Shown in pieces: positions 1 to 7,220 of a stretch of 64,000 nt of DNA. This DNA comes from Sandaracinaceae bacterium (GTDB taxonomy: Bacteria > Myxococcota_A > Polyangia > Polyangiales > Sandaracinaceae). The translations under genes and the position numbers were made by a program. Each line of letters starts with the position of its first letter. Within the stretch, counting starts at the first letter, position 1. The notes under the pieces were generated by a model that saw only the letters and a program-made list of their open reading frames with translations, did no database searches and was not told where the DNA came from. The stretch lies in contig JAVJQK010000089.1 in the NCBI GenBank assembly GCA_040218145.1, forward strand, positions 23,301-87,300. The letters are read 5' to 3'.

Positions 1-67
1 TCCTACGGTTTGAAGGGCCGCCGAAACGGCACGGTTGACTCCCCCCACCACGGAACAGGAGTCCCCC

Positions 68-547
68 ATGAAGTCGATCCCCACGCTCACCCTCGTCGCC
101 CTCGCCCTCGCCAGCGGCTGCGCCACCGCCAGCCCCACCGTCGACCGAGCGAGCCTGCCGCGTCACCAGTGGACGGACGCCGAGTGGTACGGCCAGGCCA
201 TCTCCGAGGCGATGGACGCCTACGAGGCCGAGGTCGAGCTGGCCGCGAGTCGCAGCTACGCCTCCGAAGCCGAAGCCGAGGCGGTGTCGATGTCGCACGG
301 CGAGTCGCACTTCGACGCGCACCTCACCGCGGCGCTCGACCGCTACGGCCTGACCCATCGCGGTCTCGGGCTCTACGCCCGCCGCCACCCCGACTTCGCC
401 GCCGCGCAGGAGGCGATCAACACGGTCCGCATGGAGTCCATCCGCGACACTCACGCGAGCATCGCCACCCGCGTTCGTCCCGACCGCACCCTCGTCGCGT
501 TCGAGTCTCCCGAAGAGGAGACCGGGCGCCTGGCTTCCCGCAAGTAA
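68..547 (+). CDS. Small putative lipoprotein, unknown function
   Basis: Encodes 159 residues. The N-terminus is a short signal peptide ending in a lipobox (Leu-Ala-Ser-Gly-Cys near residue 18), so the protein is predicted to be lipidated and held in the envelope. The mature part is Glu/Ala/His-rich and probably helical, with no family I recognise. The ATG at 68 is chosen because a purine-rich CAGGAG lies a few bases upstream and the signal peptide starts there; an in-frame start at 35 would only add a polar leader. It converges on the SDR gene, with a strong hairpin between them. Role unknown. Confidence 0.75.
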   Translation: MKSIPTLTLVALALASGCATASPTVDRASLPRHQWTDAEWYGQAISEAMDAYEAEVELAASRSYASEAEAEAVSMSHGESHFDAHLTAALDRYGLTHRGLGLYARRHPDFAAAQEAINTVRMESIRDTHASIATRVRPDRTLVAFESPEEETGRLASRK

Positions 548-576
548 TCTCTCCAAACCAACTCCCAAAATCGCAG

Positions 577-611
577 CTGACGCGCGCCTGGATTCTCCGG
601 GCGCGCGTCAG
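577..611. terminator. Perfect 12-bp hairpin between convergent genes
   Basis: CTGACGCGCGCC at 577-588 pairs perfectly with 600-611 across an 11-base loop. It sits just after the lipoprotein stop and overlaps the stop codon of the opposing SDR gene, so it can act as a bidirectional terminator. There is no clear U-tract. Confidence 0.6.
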
Positions 612-1408
612 TCGTTGGGGGGCGTCGTCATGGAGAGGTCAGAGAGCCCGGTCCAGCCTTCGCTGCGTCGCCAGAGCGCCTCGGCGAGCGCGTCGTCGAG
701 CGCGAGAGGACCCGGCGCGCGCGGGGCACGATCGCAGTAGAGCCCGGGCGTCAGTCGCTCCGTCGCGCAGAAGACGGGGGTCAGCGCGCCTTCACCCGGC
801 GGCTTCATGCGACACGTGAGGAGGGGGCGGATCGGCCAGGGCACGTGCCGCCAGGCGTCGGACGCGACGTCGCCGGGATCAGCGACGAAGCTCTGCACGC
901 CGCGCCTCTGCAGCGCCCGGTGGAAGAGCATCACGGCGAGCTTGGAGCGCGCGTACTCGGCGAACCCGGTCAGGCTGCGGGTCGGCTGGCGCAGGGCGTC
1001 GAGGTCGAGCCGCCTCGCCTTCTCGTGCGAGCCGCTCCCGAGGTGCACCACGCGATCGAAGGCGCACAGCCGCGTCAGGAGGTAGTGCCCGAGGTGGTTG
1101 ACGCCGAACGCCAGCTCGAAGCCCTGTCGGGTCAGGCCGCGCGCGCCCGCGACCCCGGCGTTGTTGATCACCGCGTCGAGCCGGAGGCCGCTCACGGAGG
1201 CCGCCGCCGCGCGCACGGAGTCGAGGTCGGCCAGGTCGAGCTGCAGGAAGCGCGCGCCCGGGATGTGTCGCAAGGCGTCCTCTGCGCGCGCCTCGCTGCG
1301 GCACGCGAGGATCACCCGGGCGCCATGGCGCGCGAGCGCCTCGGCCGTCGCGCGCCCGACGCCCGTGTTGGCGCCCGTGACGAGGAACACGCGGCGGCTC
1401 AGATCCAT
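608..1408 (-). CDS. Short-chain dehydrogenase/reductase, retinol-dehydrogenase-like
   Basis: Encodes 266 residues, normal for a classical SDR. The Rossmann cofactor motif TGANTGVG is at residues 11-18, the structural NNAG at 82-85, a Ser-rich stretch near 124-126, and the catalytic Tyr152-x-x-x-Lys156 pair (YARSK). The family carries out NAD(P)-dependent oxidoreduction of alcohols or carbonyls, and the arrangement resembles the WW-domain oxidoreductase/retinol dehydrogenase group. The substrate cannot be told. The ATG overlaps the end of the upstream VTT gene by 10 bases, so it is the last gene of a translationally coupled three-gene operon with the SRPBCC protein. Confidence 0.88.
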   Translation of the reverse strand: MDLSRRVFLVTGANTGVGRATAEALARHGARVILACRSEARAEDALRHIPGARFLQLDLADLDSVRAAAASVSGLRLDAVINNAGVAGARGLTRQGFELAFGVNHLGHYLLTRLCAFDRVVHLGSGSHEKARRLDLDALRQPTRSLTGFAEYARSKLAVMLFHRALQRRGVQSFVADPGDVASDAWRHVPWPIRPLLTCRMKPPGEGALTPVFCATERLTPGLYCDRAPRAPGPLALDDALAEALWRRSEGWTGLSDLSMTTPPND

Positions 1409-1953
1409 CGCAGCCCCTCCATCGCGCCCGCGCCGATGCCGGCCCAGAGGATCGCGCCCGGGATGGATCCGAGCGCGGCGATCCAGAGCTGCCGCGTCGC
1501 GGGGACGCGTCGCGCGCCGGCGGTGAGGTTGGCCACGTGATAGCCGAGCGGGAACCAGCGCACCGCGATGAGAAAGAGCGGGTGGGTGACGGGCAGGCGC
1601 CGCAGGCGCTCGGGCATCCGCTCGAGCCGGGCGTCGAGGTCGAGGTCCTTCGCGGAGCGTCGCGCGAGCCCGTACTGGATCATCGAGCCGAGCGTCCAGC
1701 CGGCCCAGGTCATCACAGAGCCCGCGAGCCAGCCGTAGGCCGCGGAGCTGGCGAGCGCCCACAGCTCCGAAGGAAAGGGCGCGGCCGCGAGCGCCGCCTG
1801 GATGAGCACGACGAGGGCGGGCGTGGCGAGGCCGTAGCGCTCCATCAGCGCGTCGGGGCCGCCCACCGCGCTCACCCAGCGCTCGAGCAGCGCCGCCGCG
1901 GCCAGGAACGCCATCACCCACCAGAAGCCGGGCGCGCGGATCACCTTCAACAC
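1399..1953 (-). CDS. VTT-domain (TVP38/TMEM64, DedA-like) membrane protein
   Basis: Encodes 184 residues from a GTG start that overlaps the TGA of the upstream SRPBCC gene (GTGTTGA); GAGGGTGA precedes it as a ribosome site. It has about four to five hydrophobic segments. A central re-entrant-like region with PFPSELW and a later RWFPLGYHVANLTAGA match the pattern of the VTT/SNARE-associated fold, in which conserved Arg, Pro and Asn-x-x-Ala-Gly lie in the membrane. Relatives act in lipid scrambling or undecaprenyl-phosphate recycling. Its position between a lipid-binding-type SRPBCC protein and an SDR suggests a lipid-related job, but that is inference. Confidence 0.8.
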   Translation of the reverse strand: MLKVIRAPGFWWVMAFLAAAALLERWVSAVGGPDALMERYGLATPALVVLIQAALAAAPFPSELWALASSAAYGWLAGSVMTWAGWTLGSMIQYGLARRSAKDLDLDARLERMPERLRRLPVTHPLFLIAVRWFPLGYHVANLTAGARRVPATRQLWIAALGSIPGAILWAGIGAGAMEGLRWI

Positions 1954-2555
1954 TCGTTCACCCTCCCGGGCTCGATCTCGTCCCGCACGCAGCGCGGCGG
2001 CTTCAGCAGCCACTCGTTCAAGAACGGCCCGAAGACCTGCTGCAGCATGCCTCCGCCCACGTCGGCCAGCATGCCCCAAGCGACGATCGTGCCCCCGCGA
2101 TACGGCGTGAGCGAGACGAAGCCCCGGCCGGCCTGCACGTCGTGGGGCCTCGACTCGTCGAGCGCGAAGCGGATGGTGTGCGTCGCGTCGTCGATCGTCA
2201 TGCGCATGAAGTAGTCGGCGCTGCCGACCCCGAAGGCGTGGTGCATCCGCAAGACGTGTTCGTCGCCACGTCGCGCCACCACGCGGACGGTCTCCAGCGA
2301 CGGGATGAGGCGCGGGTAGCGCGAGGGCTCGCGGACCACCGCCCATACGCGCTCGAGGGGCGCGTCCACGCGCTGCCAGCTCGAGCCACCGAAGAGCCGC
2401 GCGCCCCTGTCGGTCCGCGTCATGTCGCGTCGCACCAGCTCGCCCGCGACGAGGCGCCGCCGCTCCTCGGCCGTGAACGCGTCGGATTGACCGAGCGCGA
2501 CGGACGACAGGAGCGCCAGGGCGGCAGACAACGAGAGGAGTGTTCGGGTTCGCAT
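1947..2555 (-). CDS. Secreted SRPBCC/START-like protein
   Basis: Encodes 202 residues with a Sec signal peptide (about residues 1-23, ending ALGQS). The mature part has the START/polyketide-cyclase-like pattern: a strand containing SWQRVDAPLERVWAVVRE, a helix PSRYPRLIPSLE, then alternating strands up to a long C-terminal helix. These folds bind hydrophobic ligands. A periplasmic copy in an operon with a VTT membrane protein and an SDR suggests binding or transfer of a lipid-like molecule. It diverges from the gene at 2603, with 47 bases between the starts. Family assignment rests on pattern only. Confidence 0.75.
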   Translation of the reverse strand: MRTRTLLSLSAALALLSSVALGQSDAFTAEERRRLVAGELVRRDMTRTDRGARLFGGSSWQRVDAPLERVWAVVREPSRYPRLIPSLETVRVVARRGDEHVLRMHHAFGVGSADYFMRMTIDDATHTIRFALDESRPHDVQAGRGFVSLTPYRGGTIVAWGMLADVGGGMLQQVFGPFLNEWLLKPPRCVRDEIEPGRVNEC

Positions 2556-2602
2556 GACGACGGGATGCGGCGCGCGGCCGAGACGGCTCAGCCGCAGCGC
2601 AC

Positions 2603-3436
2603 GTGAGCCGCGCGCGTCGCCCCCCGCATCCCGACCGGGTGCGACACATCATCTGTCTCGGTTGGCTCTTCTTCAGCGCGCCCGCCGCGGCGCAAGACTT
2701 CGTCGCGCACCAGCGCCTCGTCGGCGTGATCGAGCCGGTGGGGGCCGAGCACATGCTCGCGCTCGGCGTGCGCGCGCCGCTCGGCGATCCGGACGAGCTG
2801 CTCTTCACTGGCGCGCACGCGGAGGCCGGCCTCGTCAGCTACGCCTCCCCCATCTACACCCGAAACGGCGGCTACCTCCAGCTGAGCCCGCTCGCCTTCC
2901 TCGTGCTGCGCGCGGAGCTCCGCCACGCCCAGATGTGGTCCATCGGCATGCCCGGCGCGGGTTACTTCCCGGTCGGCCAGGATGAGCCGGAGGGCGGCGA
3001 AGCGAGCGGCTGGGAGGCCCACGTCAGCGCCATCGTCCAGGGCCTCGTCCCCCTAGGCGACACGCGCTTGCTCGTGTGGAACCAGCTCGCCTTCGAGGGC
3101 ATCACGCTCGGGCCCGCCGAGGCGTACTTCTCCCCCCGCCACGACGCGACGCTGACCCGGCGCGACGCGGTGCTCGCCAACACCGCGATGCTCATGTGGG
3201 AGCTGGACCTCGCCGCCGACCTCCACCTCCGGCTCGGCGCCTACTCCGACCTCGCGTGGATCGCGAGCTCCGAGCAGCTCGCCCACCAGGTCGGCCCCGT
3301 CGCGATGCTCCTCTTCGACGCGCCCGACCCGCACGTGAGCGCCGTGCTCCCCTTCATCCGCGGCGGCGTCTACACCGACGGCCCTCGGAGCGGCGGCTTC
3401 ACCATGCTGCTCGGCCTGATGGTCGACTACAGGTAG
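2603..3436 (+). CDS. Putative outer-membrane beta-barrel protein
   Basis: Encodes up to 277 residues. The signal peptide is the stretch from about residue 13 to AAAQ at 31, so a GTG at 2639 is a plausible alternative start to the GTG at 2603. The mature sequence alternates polar and aromatic/hydrophobic residues in short amphipathic strands separated by turns and ends in Tyr-Arg, as small outer-membrane barrels do. No family is recognised. Its 3' end overlaps the opposing membrane-protein gene by 10 bases. Confidence 0.65.
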   Translation: MSRARRPPHPDRVRHIICLGWLFFSAPAAAQDFVAHQRLVGVIEPVGAEHMLALGVRAPLGDPDELLFTGAHAEAGLVSYASPIYTRNGGYLQLSPLAFLVLRAELRHAQMWSIGMPGAGYFPVGQDEPEGGEASGWEAHVSAIVQGLVPLGDTRLLVWNQLAFEGITLGPAEAYFSPRHDATLTRRDAVLANTAMLMWELDLAADLHLRLGAYSDLAWIASSEQLAHQVGPVAMLLFDAPDPHVSAVLPFIRGGVYTDGPRSGGFTMLLGLMVDYR

Positions 3437-3993
3437 GCGTCGAGCGGCATGAAGAGCAGGTCGCGGAGAAGCACCGCGCCCAGCCACTCCGTCACGAGCC
3501 CGGCGATCGCGACCACGGCCGCCGCCCACCGCGCGAGCCCGGTCTCCCGCAGGACGCGAAACATCAGCCACCAGGCGATCAGGTGCGTGATGGGCGCCAT
3601 CGCCAGCCAGCGCGCCCTCAGGCCCAGGCGGGGGTCGCGGCCGGTGAGGCCCATCACCAGCGCCGCCGCGCCGCTCGCGGTCACCACCAGCGCGATGACG
3701 TGGCAGCTCGTCGCCGCGATCGAGCGCGCCGCGATCGAGCCCACGGCGTCGCTCGCCCCGAAACGCTCGAGCTGGTGCTCGGTCTGAAACCACGTCGCGA
3801 GCGCCGACAGCACGAGCGTCAAGGCGGTCCCCAGCAGGGCGTAGACGAACGGGCGCGCGAGGCCCCGCCCGCCGCAGAGTCGCCTCGCGAGGGTCGACGG
3901 TCGGAAGGTGGCGAGCACCCACGTGCGCGGCAGGGCCCCCACCGACCAGGTGTCCACCCAGGTCGGCGGAGAGGGCGCGTCTTCGCCAGCCAT
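3427..3993 (-). CDS. Integral membrane protein, possibly Yip1-like
   Basis: Encodes 188 residues with four to five predicted membrane segments following a cytosolic N-terminus of about 45 residues. The layout (Pro-rich start, RPST...RP then clustered hydrophobic helices) resembles Yip1-domain proteins common in Myxococcota, but I see no decisive motif. The ATG at 3993 is supported by a TACGCT box at 4007-4002, only 8 bases away, which predicts a leaderless transcript. It diverges from the lipoprotein gene at 4060. Confidence 0.6.
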   Translation of the reverse strand: MAGEDAPSPPTWVDTWSVGALPRTWVLATFRPSTLARRLCGGRGLARPFVYALLGTALTLVLSALATWFQTEHQLERFGASDAVGSIAARSIAATSCHVIALVVTASGAAALVMGLTGRDPRLGLRARWLAMAPITHLIAWWLMFRVLRETGLARWAAAVVAIAGLVTEWLGAVLLRDLLFMPLDAYL

Positions 3994-4001
3994 CGATGGT
4001 G

Positions 4002-4007
4002 AGCGTA
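4002..4007 (-). promoter_or_regulatory. -10 box TACGCT, leaderless promoter
   Basis: TACGCT read on the minus strand ends 8 bases before the ATG at 3993. Transcription would begin at or next to the start codon. A mirror-image box at 4048-4053 serves the divergent gene. Confidence 0.5.
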
Positions 4008-4047
4008 CCGCGCGCAGCTTCCCGTGCACAGCCACAGGAGACTCGGG

Positions 4048-4053
4048 TACGCT
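4048..4053 (+). promoter_or_regulatory. -10 box TACGCT, leaderless promoter
   Basis: TACGCT ends 6 bases before the GTG at 4060, and no ribosome site lies at the right distance. It supports 4060, rather than the GTG at 4024, as the start. Confidence 0.5.
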
Positions 4054-4059
4054 GCCCCC

Positions 4060-4887
4060 GTGGAGCCGAACGGACGCGCCAGCGGTGAAGCCGGACCGAG
4101 TTGGCGACCTGCCTCGCCCTCGGCGCAGTCCGTCGGCGCGGCGCCGTCGTTCCGGGCTGCGTGCGCGGTCGGCGTCGCGCTCGTCCTCGGCTCGTGCGGC
4201 GGCGCCGAGCCTCTCGCGCCGGTTCGATGGCCGGACGCGGCGCAGAGCTCGATTCGCCAGGAGGCCTGGCGCGTCGCCGTCGCGCATCCGACGGGGTGGG
4301 AGTGCTGGTTCGATCCCGCGGACGCGGTCGCGCTGCGCCGCGCGGCGGGGAGCTCGGGCGTCCCTCGCCGAGCACCGCGAACGGAGGGCGTCACCGACGG
4401 AGAGCTCGCCCTCGCGCTGCACGGCCTCCTCCCGGCCATGCTGCGCGCGCAACGCGACGGGGCGCTCGCCGCCTTGGCCGAGCCGTTGGCCAGGGCCTCG
4501 CGGGCCGAGGTGACCGGGGTGCTGTGGCGCGCGCTCGAGCTCCTCGAGGAGCACGAGGTCGAGGCGAGCGACGTTCCCATTCCATGTCGGAGCCGATGTC
4601 GGCCCCCCGGGTCGGTCGACCCTGCGTGCAGGGTGGCGCCAGCCGCCGAGGTGACGCTCCATCGGGCGATCGTCCTCGTGGACTTCGTGCTCGGCCGGCT
4701 GGAGCACGGCGCCGTCGAGTGCGCGACCGGCTTGCCCGAGCAGCTCCTCACCTGGTCGCTCCGCACCCTCCCGCTGGCCGCGGTGGCGGCGGGCGTGGAC
4801 CCGGATCAGGTGCTCCGGCTCGTCGCCGACGCGCTCCCCACCCTCGACGGATCCCCGCGCGGGCCGGTTCCAGGCCCGCGCGGCTGA
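4060..4887 (+). CDS. Hypothetical protein with lipobox-like segment
   Basis: Encodes 275 residues from the GTG at 4060, chosen for the TACGCT box just upstream. About 40 residues in comes a hydrophobic stretch ending Leu-Gly-Ser-Cys-Gly-Gly, a possible lipobox, but the preceding polar region is long for a signal peptide. The rest is Ala/Leu/Glu-rich, probably all helical, with scattered Cys residues (WECWFDP, PIPCRSRC). I do not recognise the family. It diverges from the membrane-protein gene at 3993. Confidence 0.55.
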   Translation: MEPNGRASGEAGPSWRPASPSAQSVGAAPSFRAACAVGVALVLGSCGGAEPLAPVRWPDAAQSSIRQEAWRVAVAHPTGWECWFDPADAVALRRAAGSSGVPRRAPRTEGVTDGELALALHGLLPAMLRAQRDGALAALAEPLARASRAEVTGVLWRALELLEEHEVEASDVPIPCRSRCRPPGSVDPACRVAPAAEVTLHRAIVLVDFVLGRLEHGAVECATGLPEQLLTWSLRTLPLAAVAAGVDPDQVLRLVADALPTLDGSPRGPVPGPRG

Positions 4888-4931
4888 TCGGGCTCAAGCG
4901 GCGGCCGGTTTCGCCCGAAGCCCTGGATGAG

Positions 4932-5243
4932 ATGCAGGAAATCCTTCGAAGCCGAATCACGGGACGCCACGGGGTGAAGACCACGTCGCTCCTCGAGCCG
5001 CTGCTCCAGGCGTCGCGTCGGCCGGATGACGCGTTCGAGATCCTCATCGAGGTCGCGGAGAGCCACCCCGAGATGGAGACGCTCCTCCTGAAGGCGGCCA
5101 ACTCGGCGATGCGCCGCGGCTATCAGCGCATCCGCGACGTCCGCCAGGCGCTCGTTCGCATCGGCGTGCTGCACGCGGCCCAACTGATGCTCGAAGCGGC
5201 GCACCGTGAGGAGCCGTCGACGTTCGCGCATCACGCCGCGTAG
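4932..5243 (+). pseudogene. Truncated HDOD-domain gene
   Basis: Encodes 103 residues from the ATG at 4932. The stretch EILIEVAESHPEMETLLLKA followed by ANSA and RDVRQALVRIGV matches the first half of an HDOD domain, where related proteins read 'I..dP.L...LL..ANSA...' and then '.si..Ai..LG'. A full HDOD domain is about 200 residues; this one stops (TAG) soon after the second helix pair. HDOD proteins act in signalling and regulation. It ends 87 bases before ssrA. It may be a remnant or a minimal stand-alone module; the sequence alone does not decide. Confidence 0.55.
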
Positions 5244-5330
5244 TTGCCCGGAACGGTTGCTTTTCTGCCGAAGCGACGCATGTTACTGGCATCCACCGGC
5301 CGTTCGCGGTCGGCGGTTGAAAACCAAATC

Positions 5331-5693
5331 GGGGGCGTACCGGTTTCGACGAGGGTGAAGAAGCCCTGGTGGCGTGTCGCTGGACTGAGAGACGGCGTTA
5401 AAAACATCTCGGAACCCGTAAGTGCGAACGATAACGCGCTTGCTCTCGCTGCTTAGTCGCAGTTAGGGAGCCGTCGAAGGCTAGAGCCCGTCAGCGCTCT
5501 ACCGGAGGCGTCGTTGAGCTGACTGGCCTGATCCCGCACGGTTCGGGGTGACGGCGAGATATTAGAACCGTTGGCGTCATGGACAGCCTGCTCTTGGGCG
5601 ATTCGTGATGCGACAACAAAACGAGAGCTACACACGTAGAAGCCAGCGTTAGCCGAACGCTTTCGGACGCGGGTTCGACTCCCGCCGCCTCCA
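5331..5693 (+). ncRNA. ssrA: Transfer-messenger RNA (tmRNA)
   Basis: The 5' end GGGGGCG (5331-5337) pairs with CGCCTCC (5686-5692), forming the tRNA-like acceptor with one G-U pair, followed by discriminator A at 5693. The 5' part continues TACCGGTTTCGAC, the conserved tmRNA start, and the 3' end carries GGGTTCGACTCCCGCC, the T-arm. CCA is not encoded. The messenger part resumes at GCG 5424 and reads Ala-Asn-Asp-Asn-Ala-Leu-Ala-Leu-Ala-Ala, then TAG at 5454-5456. The RNA rescues stalled ribosomes, and the tag ending in Leu-Ala-Ala marks products for ClpXP. An SspB-like adaptor is encoded at 21284-21859. Confidence 0.96.
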
Positions 5694-5850
5694 TTTCGCT
5701 GCGCGAAATGGTCCTCGCCCTTCCAGGGCGAGGGCTCGCTTCGCTCGCAGGCGGCTTCCGTCGGCTCCGGCGGAATCGTCCGGCTCCGTGGACAGCGTCC
5801 ACTCCGCTCGGACGATTACGCCGTCGTGCGACTCCCTACTGCTGGGCAAG

Positions 5851-6440
5851 GCTCGCGTCGCTTCGCTCGCTCGGTTGGTGCTGGGCAAGGCTCGCGTCGC
5901 TTCGCTCGGTTGCTGGGCAAGGCTCGCGTCGCTTCGCTCGCTCGGTGGGCAAGGCTCGCGTCGCTTCGCTCGCTCGGTTGCGGGGGAAGGCTCGCGTCGC
6001 TTCGGTCGCTCGGTTGGTGCTGGGCAAGGCTCGCGTCGCTTCGCTCGCTCGGTTGCGGGGAACACTCGCGCCGCCGCCCTCGCTCGGTTGGTGCTGGGCA
6101 AGGCTCGCGTCGCTTCGCTCGCTCGGTTGGTGCTGGGCAAGGTTCGCGTCGCTTCGCTCGCTCGGTTGCGGGGAAGGCTCGCGTCGCTTCGGTCGCTCGG
6201 TTGGTGCTGGGCAAGGCTCGCGTCGCTTCGCTCGCTCGGTTGCGGGGAACACTCGCGCCGCCGCTCTCGCTCGGTTGGTGCTGGGCAAGGCTCGCGTCGC
6301 TTCGCTCGCTCGGTTGCGGGGAAGGCTCGCGTCGCTTCGCTCGCTCGGTTGAGGGGAAGGCTCGCGTCGCTTCGCTCGCTCGATGCTCGCGCCGCTCGCT
6401 CGGTTGAGGGGAAGGCTCGAGTCGCTCGCCCTTTGGTGGG
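5851..6440. repeat. Degenerate tandem repeat array beside ssrA
   Basis: About 16 units of 28 to 40 bp share the core GCTCGCGTCGCTTCGCTCGC followed by TCGGTTG. The linkers are of two main kinds (GTGCTGGGCAAG and CGGGGAAG/C). A variant unit beginning ACTCGCGCCGCCG occurs twice, inside a longer block of roughly 115 bp that is itself repeated (near 5983 and 6170). All six frames stay open through it, giving arginine/serine-rich strings, so no gene call is justified. The 157 bases between ssrA and the array hold related short CGCTTCGCTCGC motifs but nothing else visible. Confidence 0.85.
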
Positions 6441-6463
6441 CACGCTCGCGCGCCGCTCTGGCT

Positions 6464-7207
6464 TCAGCCACCAGGAGGGATGGGGAAGGCGCAGGTGCCG
6501 TCGCATTGGCAGAGGCCCATGCGGGCGGTGCTGCAATCGGCTTCGGTGGCGCAGATGACGCAGCGGTGATCGACGCAGGCGTAGACTCCCGTGGAGAGCT
6601 GGCAGTCGGCGGTCGTCTCGCACTCGCCTTCGCCGGGGGGCGGGGGGAGCTGGCAGTGGCCGGACGGCGTGCAGGTGATGTCGCGGGCGCGGGGGCCGTA
6701 GCTGCGGTACTCGAGCTGGCACTCGTCGTCGGTGAGGCAGGGGCGGCAGGTGGGGGCGTGGCCGCCCGGGGCGCGGGACTCGTCGAGGCAGACGAGGAGG
6801 CGGGTGTCGTCTCGGCAGGTGTCGCGGCGGAAGCGGCAGGGGGCGCCCTCGAGGTCCGGGCGGGGGGAGAAGACGGGCTCGCCGGCGCGCTCTTCCGAGG
6901 CGCAGGCGGGGGGGCCGGCGTCTTGGCGGGCGGCGTCGGTCGGGCTGGCGGCGTCGGTCGGCGGGGCGGCGTCGGGGCGGTCGACGTCGTCGGGGAGGCC
7001 GGCGTCGTGAGGGGCGGCGTCGGGGTGGTGCGGCGACTCGCCGCAGCCCGGGAAGAGGGCGGCGAGGAGGACCGCCGCGAGGGCGCAGCGCGGCGCGCGA
7101 TGGATGGGCCGACGACGGGACGTCGCGGCAGCTTCGACGCGCGAGCAACGTGGTGGCTGGGCCGCCCCGTCATGGGCGCCGCGCGGTGCTGGGGGGAGGC
7201 TGCGCAT
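6464..7207 (-). CDS. Cys-rich putative lipoprotein
   Basis: Encodes 247 residues. An unusually long polar leader of about 40 residues precedes a hydrophobic segment ending in a lipobox-like Leu-Phe-Pro-Gly-Cys, then an Asp/Ala/Pro linker with 'DAG' and 'DAA' repeats typical of myxobacterial lipoproteins. The C-terminal half holds about 16 Cys in pairs (CxxCxxxxxC patterns such as CRPCLTDDEC and CVICATEADC), probably disulfide-bonded. No ATG, GTG or TTG lies closer to the signal segment, so the start stays at 7207. It is the last gene of a three-gene operon; function unknown. Confidence 0.65.
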   Translation of the reverse strand: MRSLPPAPRGAHDGAAQPPRCSRVEAAATSRRRPIHRAPRCALAAVLLAALFPGCGESPHHPDAAPHDAGLPDDVDRPDAAPPTDAASPTDAARQDAGPPACASEERAGEPVFSPRPDLEGAPCRFRRDTCRDDTRLLVCLDESRAPGGHAPTCRPCLTDDECQLEYRSYGPRARDITCTPSGHCQLPPPPGEGECETTADCQLSTGVYACVDHRCVICATEADCSTARMGLCQCDGTCAFPIPPGG

Positions 7208-7220
7208 CGGGTCCGTCGTA

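Noticed and set aside
1..67. Gene fragment at the left edge
   Set aside because: The open frames here are shadows of the lipoprotein gene; only a small GCCG/CGGC hairpin is visible.
5851..6440. CRISPR array
   Set aside because: The sequences between cores are repeated linkers of two kinds, not unique spacers. Unit length varies and no cas genes are present.
5649..7148. Long Arg/Ser-rich reading frames through the ssrA-side repeats on both strands
   Set aside because: The repeats lack stop codons in every frame, so long frames are expected by chance; several cross the tmRNA or known genes.
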